DNA from: a virus
Virus record (IMG/VR): IMGVR_UViG_3300044701_004126
Coordinates: 1-26,167 of that record
DNA length: 26,167 bases
Direction: 5' to 3' (one strand)
Below the pieces are notes generated by a model that saw nothing but the letters and a program-made list of their open reading frames with translations, did no database searches and was not told the DNA's origin. Numbering within the stretch: position 1 is the first letter of the stretch; the number at the start of each line of letters is the position of its first letter. Shown piece by piece: positions 1 to 7,376 of this stretch. The position numbers and the translations under genes are program-made.

Positions 1-1
1 A

Positions 2-286
2 TCGATAAACTGGGCAAAACCCGTGAAGCAAGGTGTGGCGGAAGCTATTAAGGGCTGGAAGCACGCGCTCTCAGACATGATGAAGCACCGCGCGGAAGCT
101 GGTAAAGACATTTACTTGGTATCACTAAAGAAGGATGGCATAGAATCAAAAATGCATGACGCCAAGAAGAGCTTCAGGACCGAAGATGAAGCTCGCGAAT
201 ATCACGAAAGAGTCAAAAAATTAAATCCCAACAGAAATATTGCGCACAATCTCTACGTTGGCGGCAAAGTAGAAAAATTGAATTAA
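2..286 (+). CDS. Hypothetical phage protein, 5'-truncated
   Basis: The frame is open to the left edge of the window, so only the C-terminal 94 residues are seen. A GTG at 23 could be read as a start but has no ribosome-binding site, and the upstream codons continue in frame, so truncation is the better reading. The visible part has a helical, Lys/Glu-rich stretch, then a compact segment (YLVSLKKDG ... FRTEDEAREYHERV ... LNPNRNIAHNLYV) that looks like a small alpha/beta domain. I cannot assign a function. The next gene starts 10 nt downstream after an AAGGA site, so the two are probably co-transcribed. Confidence 0.6.
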   Translation, partial: SINWAKPVKQGVAEAIKGWKHALSDMMKHRAEAGKDIYLVSLKKDGIESKMHDAKKSFRTEDEAREYHERVKKLNPNRNIAHNLYVGGKVEKLN

Positions 287-296
287 GGATCGTATC

Positions 297-1037
297 ATGC
301 GCGTTAAAGACCTATTCTCTAATAAAAAGCAGGATGTTGTGGAAGGTGAAGTTATAAAGGCAAATTTTGGGCAAAAATTCAACCCAAAATTAGGTAGAAC
401 TGTACAGACTTCTCCATATAAGCGCAATCCAGACATTGAAGTACCAATGTACGACCCAGTAAAAAATCGCGTTTGGCACAAAGCGATTAGCGATCCAAAT
501 CATAAAGAGCCGTTTGATCATTTTGAGGTTGAGAGAATAGGAAGCTCCGCAAGAATCATTGGAGTAACTAAGCGTGGAAAAAGGATTGTTACCGGGACGA
601 CACCTTCACACGAGTTGGCAGACGCTCTGGCAGACGCGTATAATCGAGGAGGATTTACTGACAAACATATAGAGCGGGTGCGAATGTCAAAAGACGTTCA
701 GGAAGCAAAATCTCCTCAGGAGTTTATGTCGCAGATAACTAAAGTTGATTCTTCTATTCTAGACAAGAAAAAAGATTCACCTTACTACATGGCTGGCAAG
801 ATGCTTGACAGGCACGCGGATAAGCTTGGACGAGATGACATGGATTTTGCCGACTTCAAGCGCCATGCAGCTCTGTTGATGGGGAGTCCAGAAGATAACA
901 TGAAGTCAGCAAAACAAGTTAGAAATTTAGATACTTCTGCTCGTGATGTAATACTTGATAATGTGTGGGAATATTCTGCGACGCAAAAGGATGCTGATAC
1001 TTACTATAAAGTTTCAGGATTTAGAAGAATAAGATAA
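297..1037 (+). CDS. Hypothetical protein with MRVKDLF leader
   Basis: This is a 246-residue protein of unknown function. The start ATG follows AAGGAT by about 8 nt. The N-terminus MRVKDLF is a short amphipathic leader like those of other genes in this region (MKINELF at 4098, MKINEIL at 4602) and resembles the targeting leader of T4 head-internal proteins; that link is inference. The rest is charged and soluble, with no membrane segment or signal peptide. The C-terminal part (about residues 155-246) looks helical. The stop codon shares one base with the start of the next gene (TAATG), indicating translational coupling. Confidence 0.7.
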   Translation: MRVKDLFSNKKQDVVEGEVIKANFGQKFNPKLGRTVQTSPYKRNPDIEVPMYDPVKNRVWHKAISDPNHKEPFDHFEVERIGSSARIIGVTKRGKRIVTGTTPSHELADALADAYNRGGFTDKHIERVRMSKDVQEAKSPQEFMSQITKVDSSILDKKKDSPYYMAGKMLDRHADKLGRDDMDFADFKRHAALLMGSPEDNMKSAKQVRNLDTSARDVILDNVWEYSATQKDADTYYKVSGFRRIR

Positions 1038-1537
1038 TGAACATCTACAAATATCACGCTAACCCAGAATCTCTAGATCTCTACGAAGAGAGGTTAATTC
1101 GAGTTCCTAAACTTGCATTTGAACATGCCATAAGTTTAGGTAAAAGATTTCCTGAGGGAGAGGCGGCTATAGCTAAAGTTTCATGGTATGCTTACGAGTA
1201 CGCTGAGAGCGTCATCAAAGGCAGGTTCCCGGAGGGAGAGGCGGCGATAGCTAAAGATGCAGAGTCGTCATATGAGTACGCCTATTACATCATCAAGGGA
1301 AAATTTCCAGAGGGAGAGGCGGAGATAGTTAAAGATGCAAGGTTTGCATATAAGTACGCTAATTCTGTTATCAAAGGAAGATGGCCAGAGGGAGAAGCGG
1401 CGATAGCTAAAGATGCATGGTTTGCATATAAGTACGCTAAACTCGTCATCAAAGGAAGGTTCCCAGCAGGAGAGGCTGCGATAGCCAATAGCGAGTATAA
1501 AAACGAGTATGAAAGAGAGTTTAACGTAAAACTATGA
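1037..1537 (+). CDS. Repeat protein of MNIYKFHTNPESLD family (4 repeats)
   Basis: This 166-residue protein has the family leader (MNIYKYHANPESLD), a cap segment (residues about 18-36), four full 26-residue repeats starting at Arg37, and a degenerate last unit ending in FNVKL. The repeat consensus is RFPEGEAAIAKDA, two to three variable residues, then AYxYAxxVIKG. Alternating Ala/Tyr-rich and charged stretches suggest a helical solenoid. No catalytic motif is visible. It overlaps its neighbours by 1 base upstream and by ATGA downstream. Four more repeat-bearing paralogs lie at 8340-10633. Repeats of this kind usually mediate binding, but the role here is unknown. Confidence 0.8.
   Translation: MNIYKYHANPESLDLYEERLIRVPKLAFEHAISLGKRFPEGEAAIAKVSWYAYEYAESVIKGRFPEGEAAIAKDAESSYEYAYYIIKGKFPEGEAEIVKDARFAYKYANSVIKGRWPEGEAAIAKDAWFAYKYAKLVIKGRFPAGEAAIANSEYKNEYEREFNVKL
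1145..1456 (+). repeat. Four coding 78-nt tandem repeats
   Basis: Four in-frame 78-nt units each encode 26 residues with the core PEGEAAIAK and end in VIKG or IIKG. A fifth, degenerate unit continues to the stop codon. The units differ mainly at the residues between AKD and the AYxYA block. Confidence 0.85.
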
Positions 1538-1896
1538 ACATCTACAAATTTCACACTAATCCAGAATCTCTTGACCACTTTTATCAAATTGGGCCAATAT
1601 TAGAAGACATTCCTATAGCAATGGGGTTTTTAGAAGAAATTCACGGCAACATTATGAATATAGATTACGACAGCATTGAAGACTGCTTAAATAGTCTCTA
1701 TGATGCCGAACACTTACTTGAGAACGTCTACAAAGTTATGCCAATGAAAAAAGTTAGAGCAGTGCTATCATATATAAATAGGGCTGTCTACTATCTAAAG
1801 CAATGTCTTAAGTTGCGCGCTATCGATCGAAATAGTAGATTTTTGGTATGGCAATGTATGGATACTGCGCTTGATATCACTCTTTATGTAATGTAG
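1534..1896 (+). CDS. Hypothetical protein, MNIYKFHTNPESLD leader, non-repeat body
   Basis: This 120-residue protein starts with MNIYKFHTNPESLD, the same leader as the repeat proteins, but its body lacks the 26-residue repeats. The body matches the gene at 2329 over a helical segment: IP.A, LE, NIMN.D.D, LE.VYKV.P, then V..ALS..N.A. The two are therefore paralogs of a second family type joined to the same leader. No catalytic motif is seen. It overlaps the previous stop by ATGA. A TATAAATA box lies inside the gene at 1773. Confidence 0.75.
   Translation: MNIYKFHTNPESLDHFYQIGPILEDIPIAMGFLEEIHGNIMNIDYDSIEDCLNSLYDAEHLLENVYKVMPMKKVRAVLSYINRAVYYLKQCLKLRAIDRNSRFLVWQCMDTALDITLYVM
1773..1780 (+). promoter_or_regulatory. 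Possible intragenic T4-type late promoter box
   Basis: An exact TATAAATA lies inside the 1534 gene, about 150 nt before the ATG at 1929. T4 late promoters consist of this box at -10 with no -35 element. In DNA this AT-rich a few exact matches are expected by chance, and the distance to the next start is long, so confidence is low. Confidence 0.25.
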
Positions 1897-1928
1897 TAGA
1901 AGGATTGGATTTTAAATAAGGTAAAGCT

Positions 1929-2306
1929 ATGAACGTCTACAAATTTCACACTAATCCAGAGTCTCTTGACTACTATGATAACTTTGTCATAGTGTCATCT
2001 AATATTAATGAGTTGATAGATGTTTTAAATAACATAGACGTTGAATTTCAAAGAGGATCAGATAAAAGCGGTGAGTATAAATTTGCTAATCGCAAAAAAC
2101 TAAACACATTGGTACAAAAGGCATTAGCGCTAGGAGGAAGATTACAAGATAACGAACTTTTTACTAACGCACTAGGAGGAAGACTATATAACATTGATAT
2201 TTTACGTATCTATGAATTATTAGACGAGGTTCATGACTATGAAGACTTGCGTGATGCATGTTATCACATACAAAATACTATAGATGACCTAGAAAATACG
2301 ATATAA
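1929..2306 (+). CDS. Hypothetical protein, MNVYKFHTNPESLD leader
   Basis: This 125-residue protein has the shared leader (MNVYKFHTNPESLD) joined to a unique body. It contains a small internal duplication, with ALGGRL twice about 17 residues apart, the DNA copies being nearly identical. The C-terminal half is acidic and probably helical. The 15 bases up to and including its ATGA read AAG GTA AAG CTA TGA in another frame (KVKL-stop). That matches the FNVKL-stop tail of the repeat genes, so it looks like the remnant of a lost upstream family member. Function unknown. Confidence 0.75.
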   Translation: MNVYKFHTNPESLDYYDNFVIVSSNINELIDVLNNIDVEFQRGSDKSGEYKFANRKKLNTLVQKALALGGRLQDNELFTNALGGRLYNIDILRIYELLDEVHDYEDLRDACYHIQNTIDDLENTI

Positions 2307-2328
2307 CCCTTATATTTAAAGAATAATT

Positions 2329-2730
2329 ATGATCATCTACAAATATTATATAAATCCACAAGCATTAGACCTTTACGATAATTTTGGCTCATTGTTAGCG
2401 GGAATTCCTAAGGCGATAGAAGTTCTAGAAGATGTTCAGAACAACATCATGAATAAAGATGACGACGCCGTTGAAGGCTACGTTCTACACAACCTCGCCG
2501 AAGCTAAAAACGAGCTTGAAGGAGTCTATAAAGTTGTTCCACTAATACAAGTTAGTAGAGCGCTGTCTTCTTTAAATGGTGCTATTAGATTTATAAAGTG
2601 GGCTAAGAATTCAAGCGTTTGGCTATGGACTAAACCTTCAAATAAAAGAGACAACGTGTTGGTGGATGTAGACGATGCCCTGGAAGAACTTAATTATATT
2701 CTGGAAGATTTGAACTCACTAAAAAGATAG
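2329..2730 (+). CDS. Hypothetical protein, divergent leader, paralog of 1534 gene
   Basis: This 133-residue protein begins MIIYKYYINPQALD, the most diverged copy of the leader in this window. Its body aligns by eye with the gene at 1534 (IPKAIEVLE, NNIMNKDDDAVE, LEGVYKVVP, RALSSLNGAI), then adds a C-terminal acidic helix. It closes the first cluster; a late-promoter box and a new unit follow. No enzyme motif, signal peptide or membrane span is visible. Confidence 0.75.
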   Translation: MIIYKYYINPQALDLYDNFGSLLAGIPKAIEVLEDVQNNIMNKDDDAVEGYVLHNLAEAKNELEGVYKVVPLIQVSRALSSLNGAIRFIKWAKNSSVWLWTKPSNKRDNVLVDVDDALEELNYILEDLNSLKR

Positions 2731-2748
2731 TAAAAACATAATTTTACT

Positions 2749-2756
2749 TATAAATA
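2749..2756 (+). promoter_or_regulatory. T4-type late promoter box
   Basis: Exact TATAAATA in the 90-nt intergenic gap, about 65 nt before the ATG at 2821. This is the T4 late -10 consensus read by the gp55/gp33 system in T4. It probably drives the 2821 gene and those downstream. The intergenic position supports it. Confidence 0.6.
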
Positions 2757-2820
2757 AAAGAAGCAGTATGATTTTAAATCATATATAAAAATATTTTGGG
2801 TTAATTAGTGGAGCAACATA

Positions 2821-4077
2821 ATGAAAAAACTCTCTCAAAAAATCGAAGCTTATGGATATAAGTATAACAATAAAGATCAAAGAATAGTATGGAGAAAAGT
2901 TTTCCCCAGCAATGATGCTTTGAATAAATGGGCAGATAGTCAGAACGCAACTGTGATTGGAACTAGAACAATAGGACCTTCAGACCCAGGTTTCAGTAAT
3001 CCAAAATACATGAAGGAAGAGCACGAGCCAGCTTGGCCGCTATTGGGAGATACAGCAGATAAGTTATCAGTTGGTGACAGAGTTATGGTTACCGATAAAA
3101 ACAATACATTTTATAGAATTACTGGAACCATTGACAGCTTTGATTCAAGTAAGGCATTCGTTGTCGTAAACCTAAACAAATATGGTAAAAGAAGCTTTCA
3201 CTCTTCAGATGTTTCTGAGATATTAGACAACATGGATGATGTTCATATCAGCCCAGACGGAGATGAGATAGACGAGTTCTATGTAACTTTCTACACTGAG
3301 AGGGGAGATGTTCCTGAATATTGGGTTGGAAAAGTTGCAATGCACGGCTCCAAGTGGAGAGAGTATTCATTTAAAGGGAAACCAGAATATCGCTGGGGCC
3401 AAACATACATGGGATATTTAACCCCATATCAAGTGGTAGACTGGATAAATAAAGATTATTCAAGATCTTATCAAGTTGGCGGCCCGTTCTTTACTATGGA
3501 AGACCTAAATAATGAGGTTGAACAATATTATGAGGCCAAGTTAAAAGAATCAGCATCTAGCAATAATTCCTTTAAGCTGCTAAGTAATTTACTAGAATCA
3601 AAAAAAAAATTTGATGTAAGCAAATCTAAGTATGAAATAAAAACCTCAGGAAGTGATGTTAATTTTAGCTGTGATGGGGAAAAGCTTTTTACGCTCAGTA
3701 ATCATGAGTGGAAGGATTTAATCGATGCTGTAAGAAACAGAACTACTGGTAATTTTGGTGGATTTGTATTACATCAACTTGGAGATTCATTTGTAATTAA
3801 AGACTCTTCTGGTAAACAGGTTGCATACATCTCTGCTCCAGAGATGGATTATCTTATTTCTAGAACATACGAACTTCTAAAAGAAGAAATTGAGTATAAT
3901 AATTTTGATGCCTGGAAGCGCGCTGTTTTAGATGAATATCCTACGCTAGCAAATAAGATAAGATTCAAGGGTAGAGTAGAAAAGAATAAGATGCTTATTT
4001 CTGCTGAAATTCCTGGTCAAGATAGATCATATGGCGTTTGGGATCAGGATGCCGGTAATGGCGTGGTTTTAAAGTAA
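2821..4077 (+). CDS. Hypothetical phage protein, 418 aa
   Basis: This soluble 418-residue protein is probably multidomain. The N-terminal 50 residues (AYGYKYNN ... IVWRKVF ... WADSQNATVIGTRTI) look like a small beta-rich domain. A middle part (about 75-240) is beta/Trp/Tyr-rich. A Ser/Lys-rich linker (about 240-265) leads to a C-terminal part ending in PGQDRSYGVWDQDAGNGVVL. I do not recognise a catalytic site. It is the first gene after a late-promoter box, so a virion-related or late function is plausible but unproven. It is followed 20 nt later by a gene with a MKINELF leader. Confidence 0.7.
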   Translation: MKKLSQKIEAYGYKYNNKDQRIVWRKVFPSNDALNKWADSQNATVIGTRTIGPSDPGFSNPKYMKEEHEPAWPLLGDTADKLSVGDRVMVTDKNNTFYRITGTIDSFDSSKAFVVVNLNKYGKRSFHSSDVSEILDNMDDVHISPDGDEIDEFYVTFYTERGDVPEYWVGKVAMHGSKWREYSFKGKPEYRWGQTYMGYLTPYQVVDWINKDYSRSYQVGGPFFTMEDLNNEVEQYYEAKLKESASSNNSFKLLSNLLESKKKFDVSKSKYEIKTSGSDVNFSCDGEKLFTLSNHEWKDLIDAVRNRTTGNFGGFVLHQLGDSFVIKDSSGKQVAYISAPEMDYLISRTYELLKEEIEYNNFDAWKRAVLDEYPTLANKIRFKGRVEKNKMLISAEIPGQDRSYGVWDQDAGNGVVLK

Positions 4078-4097
4078 ACAACTAAGGTAAAAACGCT

Positions 4098-4601
4098 ATG
4101 AAGATAAATGAACTCTTTCAGGGTGGAAAATCTGGATCAAGATGGTACAGTGATGATGAAATGATATCTATTGTCGGTCGACATTGGAGATGGGATGACG
4201 GTGATAATGAAACTTCACTAGATAAAGAAGCACAAATCGCTGATGCTCAAGATTGGCTAGATAAACAGGGCTATTCTGTTAGCGTTTTAGATTTAGCGCA
4301 CGTGGGCAAGGAAAACTATTGGAAAATTAGCGGCATATTTATTAAAAAAGTAAATGAAAAGTGGGATGACAGCGGCGCATCAGACGCCAATGGACGTTGG
4401 GCTAAGTATAGAGACAGTGAGATAGGAGTGGGTGCAATGGCTACTTGGCTCTATAACTCTAGAGTGCACAAAAAAACTAAGGTAGAAAAACTTAGATCGG
4501 CATATGGCGCAATTGCTCAACAGGAAAATACATCGAAGCTTATAAGCTCCTCAAAAGCAGACTCATTAAGGGCAGCACTTAAAAAGAAATACGGTGACTG
4601 A
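4098..4601 (+). CDS. Hypothetical protein with MKINELF leader
   Basis: This is a 167-residue protein of unknown function. An AAGG site precedes the ATG. The leader MKINELFQGG resembles that of the next gene (MKINEILGGN) and, more loosely, the T4 Alt leader MELITELF, so it may be a capsid-targeting sequence; this is inference. The middle is Trp- and Asp-rich (RWYSDDEM, RHWRWDDGD). The tail is basic and helical (ADSLRAALKKKYGD). The next ATG follows the stop directly. Confidence 0.65.
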   Translation: MKINELFQGGKSGSRWYSDDEMISIVGRHWRWDDGDNETSLDKEAQIADAQDWLDKQGYSVSVLDLAHVGKENYWKISGIFIKKVNEKWDDSGASDANGRWAKYRDSEIGVGAMATWLYNSRVHKKTKVEKLRSAYGAIAQQENTSKLISSSKADSLRAALKKKYGD

Positions 4602-5537
4602 ATGAAGATCAATGAAATCCTAGGAGGCAATACTAGTTATGATTTTTCATTATCAGAGGCTGCCATACGCGCAAATTCTATGCATGATGCGATGTTGGAA
4701 GCAGTGAAGATAATTAGTAGGGATTGTTCAAAATGGCTTAAGGAGAGTAATTGTAATATTTTTTATCGTGGGATTGGTGTAGACAAATTCCGTTCAGACT
4801 ATAGTTCATTTAAAAAATCTTCCATAGTTAAACTATCATCCGGAGTGCCTAAATCCCCTGAAGATGATTTTTTAATAAAGATGTCTGTACCACAAAATAG
4901 AAAACCCGTTGATTCACCAAACTGGCTTCATAGTGTAATGGACGAAAATCTAGTTAAAAACACAGGTATACCATTTAGATCACGCTCCATATTTGTTCTT
5001 AAAGATATTAGAATCGCAGAAAACTACGGAACACCTTACATGGTATTTCCAATTGGAAACTTTAATTATGCGTGGTCTAAATTATTGGATGATCCGACTT
5101 ATATATTTTATCTAAGCGAGATGGAGTCTGGATTTGGAAGCGTATTGTATAACGATACTGGCATTTATGATATTATAAGAAAATACTGGCGTAATTATGT
5201 AGAGAAAATGGATGCTGCTGGGAAGCTAAGTTTGACTGATTATCATCCTTCAATCGATTCATATTTAAAAAATGTTAGTGGTAGATCAGGTACCATAGAC
5301 ATTAAACGCGGCTCTGAGAGCTCGCTTTACGTAAGAATCATAAAAGACTTTATAAAGAACACCAATCTATGGATGTTTAATAAAGATCTAGCAACGACGG
5401 CAACCAGTGAATATAGTTCACATGAAGTAATGGTTTCAACTAAATATTGTTATGCTATTAATCATAGAAGCGTCTATGACATAGATCAGTTTAAGCAACT
5501 TTTAAAAGACGAAATTAAAAAGGGAAATTTATCATGA
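4602..5537 (+). CDS. Putative ADP-ribosyltransferase-like protein (copy 1)
   Basis: This 311-residue protein has the layout of an arginine-type (R-S-E) ADP-ribosyltransferase: FYRG with Arg56, SRS at 127-129 followed by a segment ending AENYGTPYMVFPIG, and a C-terminal strand SSHEVMVS with Glu275 where the catalytic Glu would lie. T4 Alt has the same order (LYRS, STS, NEMEV). The two downstream paralogs keep these blocks, including DSPxWLH and GIPFRSxS, which supports a shared fold. The leader MKINEILGG may direct it into the head. It would transfer ADP-ribose from NAD+ to host proteins; the target is unknown. It abuts the previous stop and overlaps the next gene by ATGA. The assignment rests on motifs only. 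Confidence 0.55.
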   Translation: MKINEILGGNTSYDFSLSEAAIRANSMHDAMLEAVKIISRDCSKWLKESNCNIFYRGIGVDKFRSDYSSFKKSSIVKLSSGVPKSPEDDFLIKMSVPQNRKPVDSPNWLHSVMDENLVKNTGIPFRSRSIFVLKDIRIAENYGTPYMVFPIGNFNYAWSKLLDDPTYIFYLSEMESGFGSVLYNDTGIYDIIRKYWRNYVEKMDAAGKLSLTDYHPSIDSYLKNVSGRSGTIDIKRGSESSLYVRIIKDFIKNTNLWMFNKDLATTATSEYSSHEVMVSTKYCYAINHRSVYDIDQFKQLLKDEIKKGNLS

Positions 5538-6334
5538 ATGCAATCAACATAGATGAACTGACTAATGAGTTCATAAACGCATATTCAGATGATGTAATGG
5601 GTAACTTTGTTAAAGCGAAAAATTCATATTTAGACGCAGTTTCATCTGCAAAAAACTGGTCTTTGAAGGCTAGTAAACTTTCTAAATCACATCTTCAAAT
5701 GAGCCAAGAGGAGTTTCAAGATGCAGTGATGTTACATTTTGGGGTTTTTCTAAAGAAACACGGGTTCCCTAAGCATCCTAGCAAAGGATGGCATGACGCA
5801 GAATCTGATGCCCTTAAAGCACTTCAAGACAATATCTCAGAGGAATATGATACGGCTGAATCAAATCGTGAATATTTTGATAGTATTCAAGAATGGGCTC
5901 ATACGGCAGAAGAACTAGAAGCAGAAATCAGCATAAGAGATGGAGTCTATATTGCACACGGACCATATGGCGAAATGGGTGAATTTCACCCTGAAACAAA
6001 AATGGGATGGATGGTTACTAAAAAGTTTATTGAAAGTCATAGTCTTCAAAAAGGAATTTCATTTAAAGATTTTCTCTTTGAGGAAGATATAAGAGCTGTG
6101 GCCTCTAAAAAAGCAATGGATATTTTGGGCGCCCCATCTTATAGGGCCTCAAAAAGTGAAGAAAAAGACATATCGAGGCTTCTAGATATAGCGAAACAGG
6201 AAAAGACAGAAAAAATTAACACCCCAATTGGGCCATGGGTGATTAGTCTTTTTAAAACCACAGCAAAAACTTTTGTGGCTGCATATCCTCCTAAAGCATA
6301 TGGAAAAGACCCAATATTTTTCGTAAAGGACTAA
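5534..6334 (+). CDS. Hypothetical protein, 266 aa
   Basis: This soluble, charged protein lies between two ADP-ribosyltransferase-like genes and overlaps the first by ATGA. Residues about 20-135 are mainly helical. A central Gly/His/Pro-containing part (DGVYIAHGPYGEMGEFHPETKMGW) looks like beta structure. An internal stretch ISFKDFLFEED (about 175-185) resembles the leader of the 6543 gene (TFKDFLAEGD), which may mean a fusion of two units. No enzyme motif is recognised. The neighbours suggest an accessory or head-internal protein, but this is weak. Confidence 0.65.
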   Translation: MNAINIDELTNEFINAYSDDVMGNFVKAKNSYLDAVSSAKNWSLKASKLSKSHLQMSQEEFQDAVMLHFGVFLKKHGFPKHPSKGWHDAESDALKALQDNISEEYDTAESNREYFDSIQEWAHTAEELEAEISIRDGVYIAHGPYGEMGEFHPETKMGWMVTKKFIESHSLQKGISFKDFLFEEDIRAVASKKAMDILGAPSYRASKSEEKDISRLLDIAKQEKTEKINTPIGPWVISLFKTTAKTFVAAYPPKAYGKDPIFFVKD

Positions 6335-6336
6335 AC

Positions 6337-6540
6337 ATGAAATTTTTAAAAGATTTATTAAAAGAAACGCATGCTGGCATTTATGAAGATGATAATGAAG
6401 AATGGCCTAAGTTAGTTTCAAAGGCAGACAATTATCGAGTAGAGATAGATGAAAACGAGCAAATATATTTGAAAACAAGAAGCGGAAAAGTTTTAGTAAA
6501 GATGCCTTATGTAATATGGACACAGCTGACTAGAGGATAA
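6337..6540 (+). CDS. Small hypothetical protein with MKFLKDLLKE leader
   Basis: This 67-residue ORF fits exactly between its neighbours, 2 nt after one stop and 2 nt before the next ATG, which supports it being real. The N-terminus MKFLKDLLKE is amphipathic like the other leaders here. The rest (YRVEIDENEQIYLKTRSGKVLVKMPYVIW) reads as three or four beta strands. Function unknown. Confidence 0.6.
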   Translation: MKFLKDLLKETHAGIYEDDNEEWPKLVSKADNYRVEIDENEQIYLKTRSGKVLVKMPYVIWTQLTRG

Positions 6541-6542
6541 AT

Positions 6543-7376
6543 ATGACCGGTACTTTTAAGGACTTCTTGGCTGAAGGTGATTCAAACCTGGATAAAATAG
6601 CTGATATTATAGTGCGTGACTGCAAGAAGTGGCTCATAGATAGTAACTGCATTCCAATATATAGAGGAATGGGGAAACGGTGGTGGGGCAAAGGCGAAGG
6701 TACCGATCTTCTTGAAAACATTTTAAAGATACGTGTCATGAAAGATAGGGAGCCACGAGATTCACCAAAGTGGCTCCATGAATCAATGAGCAAAAAGATG
6801 GTTGCTGATTTTGGGATCCCATTCAGGTCCCAGAGTGTATTTGCTATTAGAAGTATTGACATGGCGTCAAACTTCGGTGAAATCTATATGGTATATCCCA
6901 TAGGGAGATATGACTACGCATGGTCTGCTGTCGTTAACGACGCCACTGTAAGTTTATATGAGTGGTCTGATAACACATTTGTATCCAGAAATACAAAGTG
7001 GGATGATCTTGCTAGTTTTGTAGAAAACATGCCTACAGAGCTAGCAGACATGTTTCAAAGAACATGGGACTTTATGATTAAAGAACACGAGCACCTTAAG
7101 AATAGAGGCTTTGATAGTAGTCTTCAGTCTTTTATGCGTGCTATGCAACTTAATCATGATTTAAAGAAAGAAATCATAGAGTTAGTTATCTTTCAAAATG
7201 ACCTTTGGACTTATAACAATGGATTGATGCAGGTTTTAACTAAACCTGACTTCAATGAAACTGAAATCATGATAGCTACTGATTCTTATTATGCTGTTAA
7301 ATTTGAAAAACACCAAGAACATGAGCTAATACACAAATTAATAGAGAAGCTAAAACATGCCGACGGCAGCACTTAA
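6543..7376 (+). CDS. Putative ADP-ribosyltransferase-like protein (copy 2)
   Basis: This 277-residue protein is paralogous to the 4602 gene. The blocks are IYRG with Arg41, DSPKWLHESM (73-82), GIPFRSQSVF with Ser96 and Ser98, an FGEIYMVYPIGRYDYAW segment, and FNETEIMIA with Glu239 and Glu241, a clean ExE motif as in arginine-specific ADP-ribosyltransferases. The leader MTGTFKDFLAE is very like the T4 internal-protein leader MKTYQEFIAE. It ends in L-A-E, which fits the (L/I)-x-E cleavage rule of the T4 gp21 head protease. A head-carried, injected enzyme acting on host proteins is a reasonable inference. The last 20 nt overlap the next gene. Confidence 0.6.
   Translation: MTGTFKDFLAEGDSNLDKIADIIVRDCKKWLIDSNCIPIYRGMGKRWWGKGEGTDLLENILKIRVMKDREPRDSPKWLHESMSKKMVADFGIPFRSQSVFAIRSIDMASNFGEIYMVYPIGRYDYAWSAVVNDATVSLYEWSDNTFVSRNTKWDDLASFVENMPTELADMFQRTWDFMIKEHEHLKNRGFDSSLQSFMRAMQLNHDLKKEIIELVIFQNDLWTYNNGLMQVLTKPDFNETEIMIATDSYYAVKFEKHQEHELIHKLIEKLKHADGST

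Noticed and set aside
1911-1918. TTTAAATA as a late promoter for the 1929 gene
   Set aside because: It has one mismatch to TATAAATA and is only about 10 nt from the ATG, leaving no room for a transcript leader.
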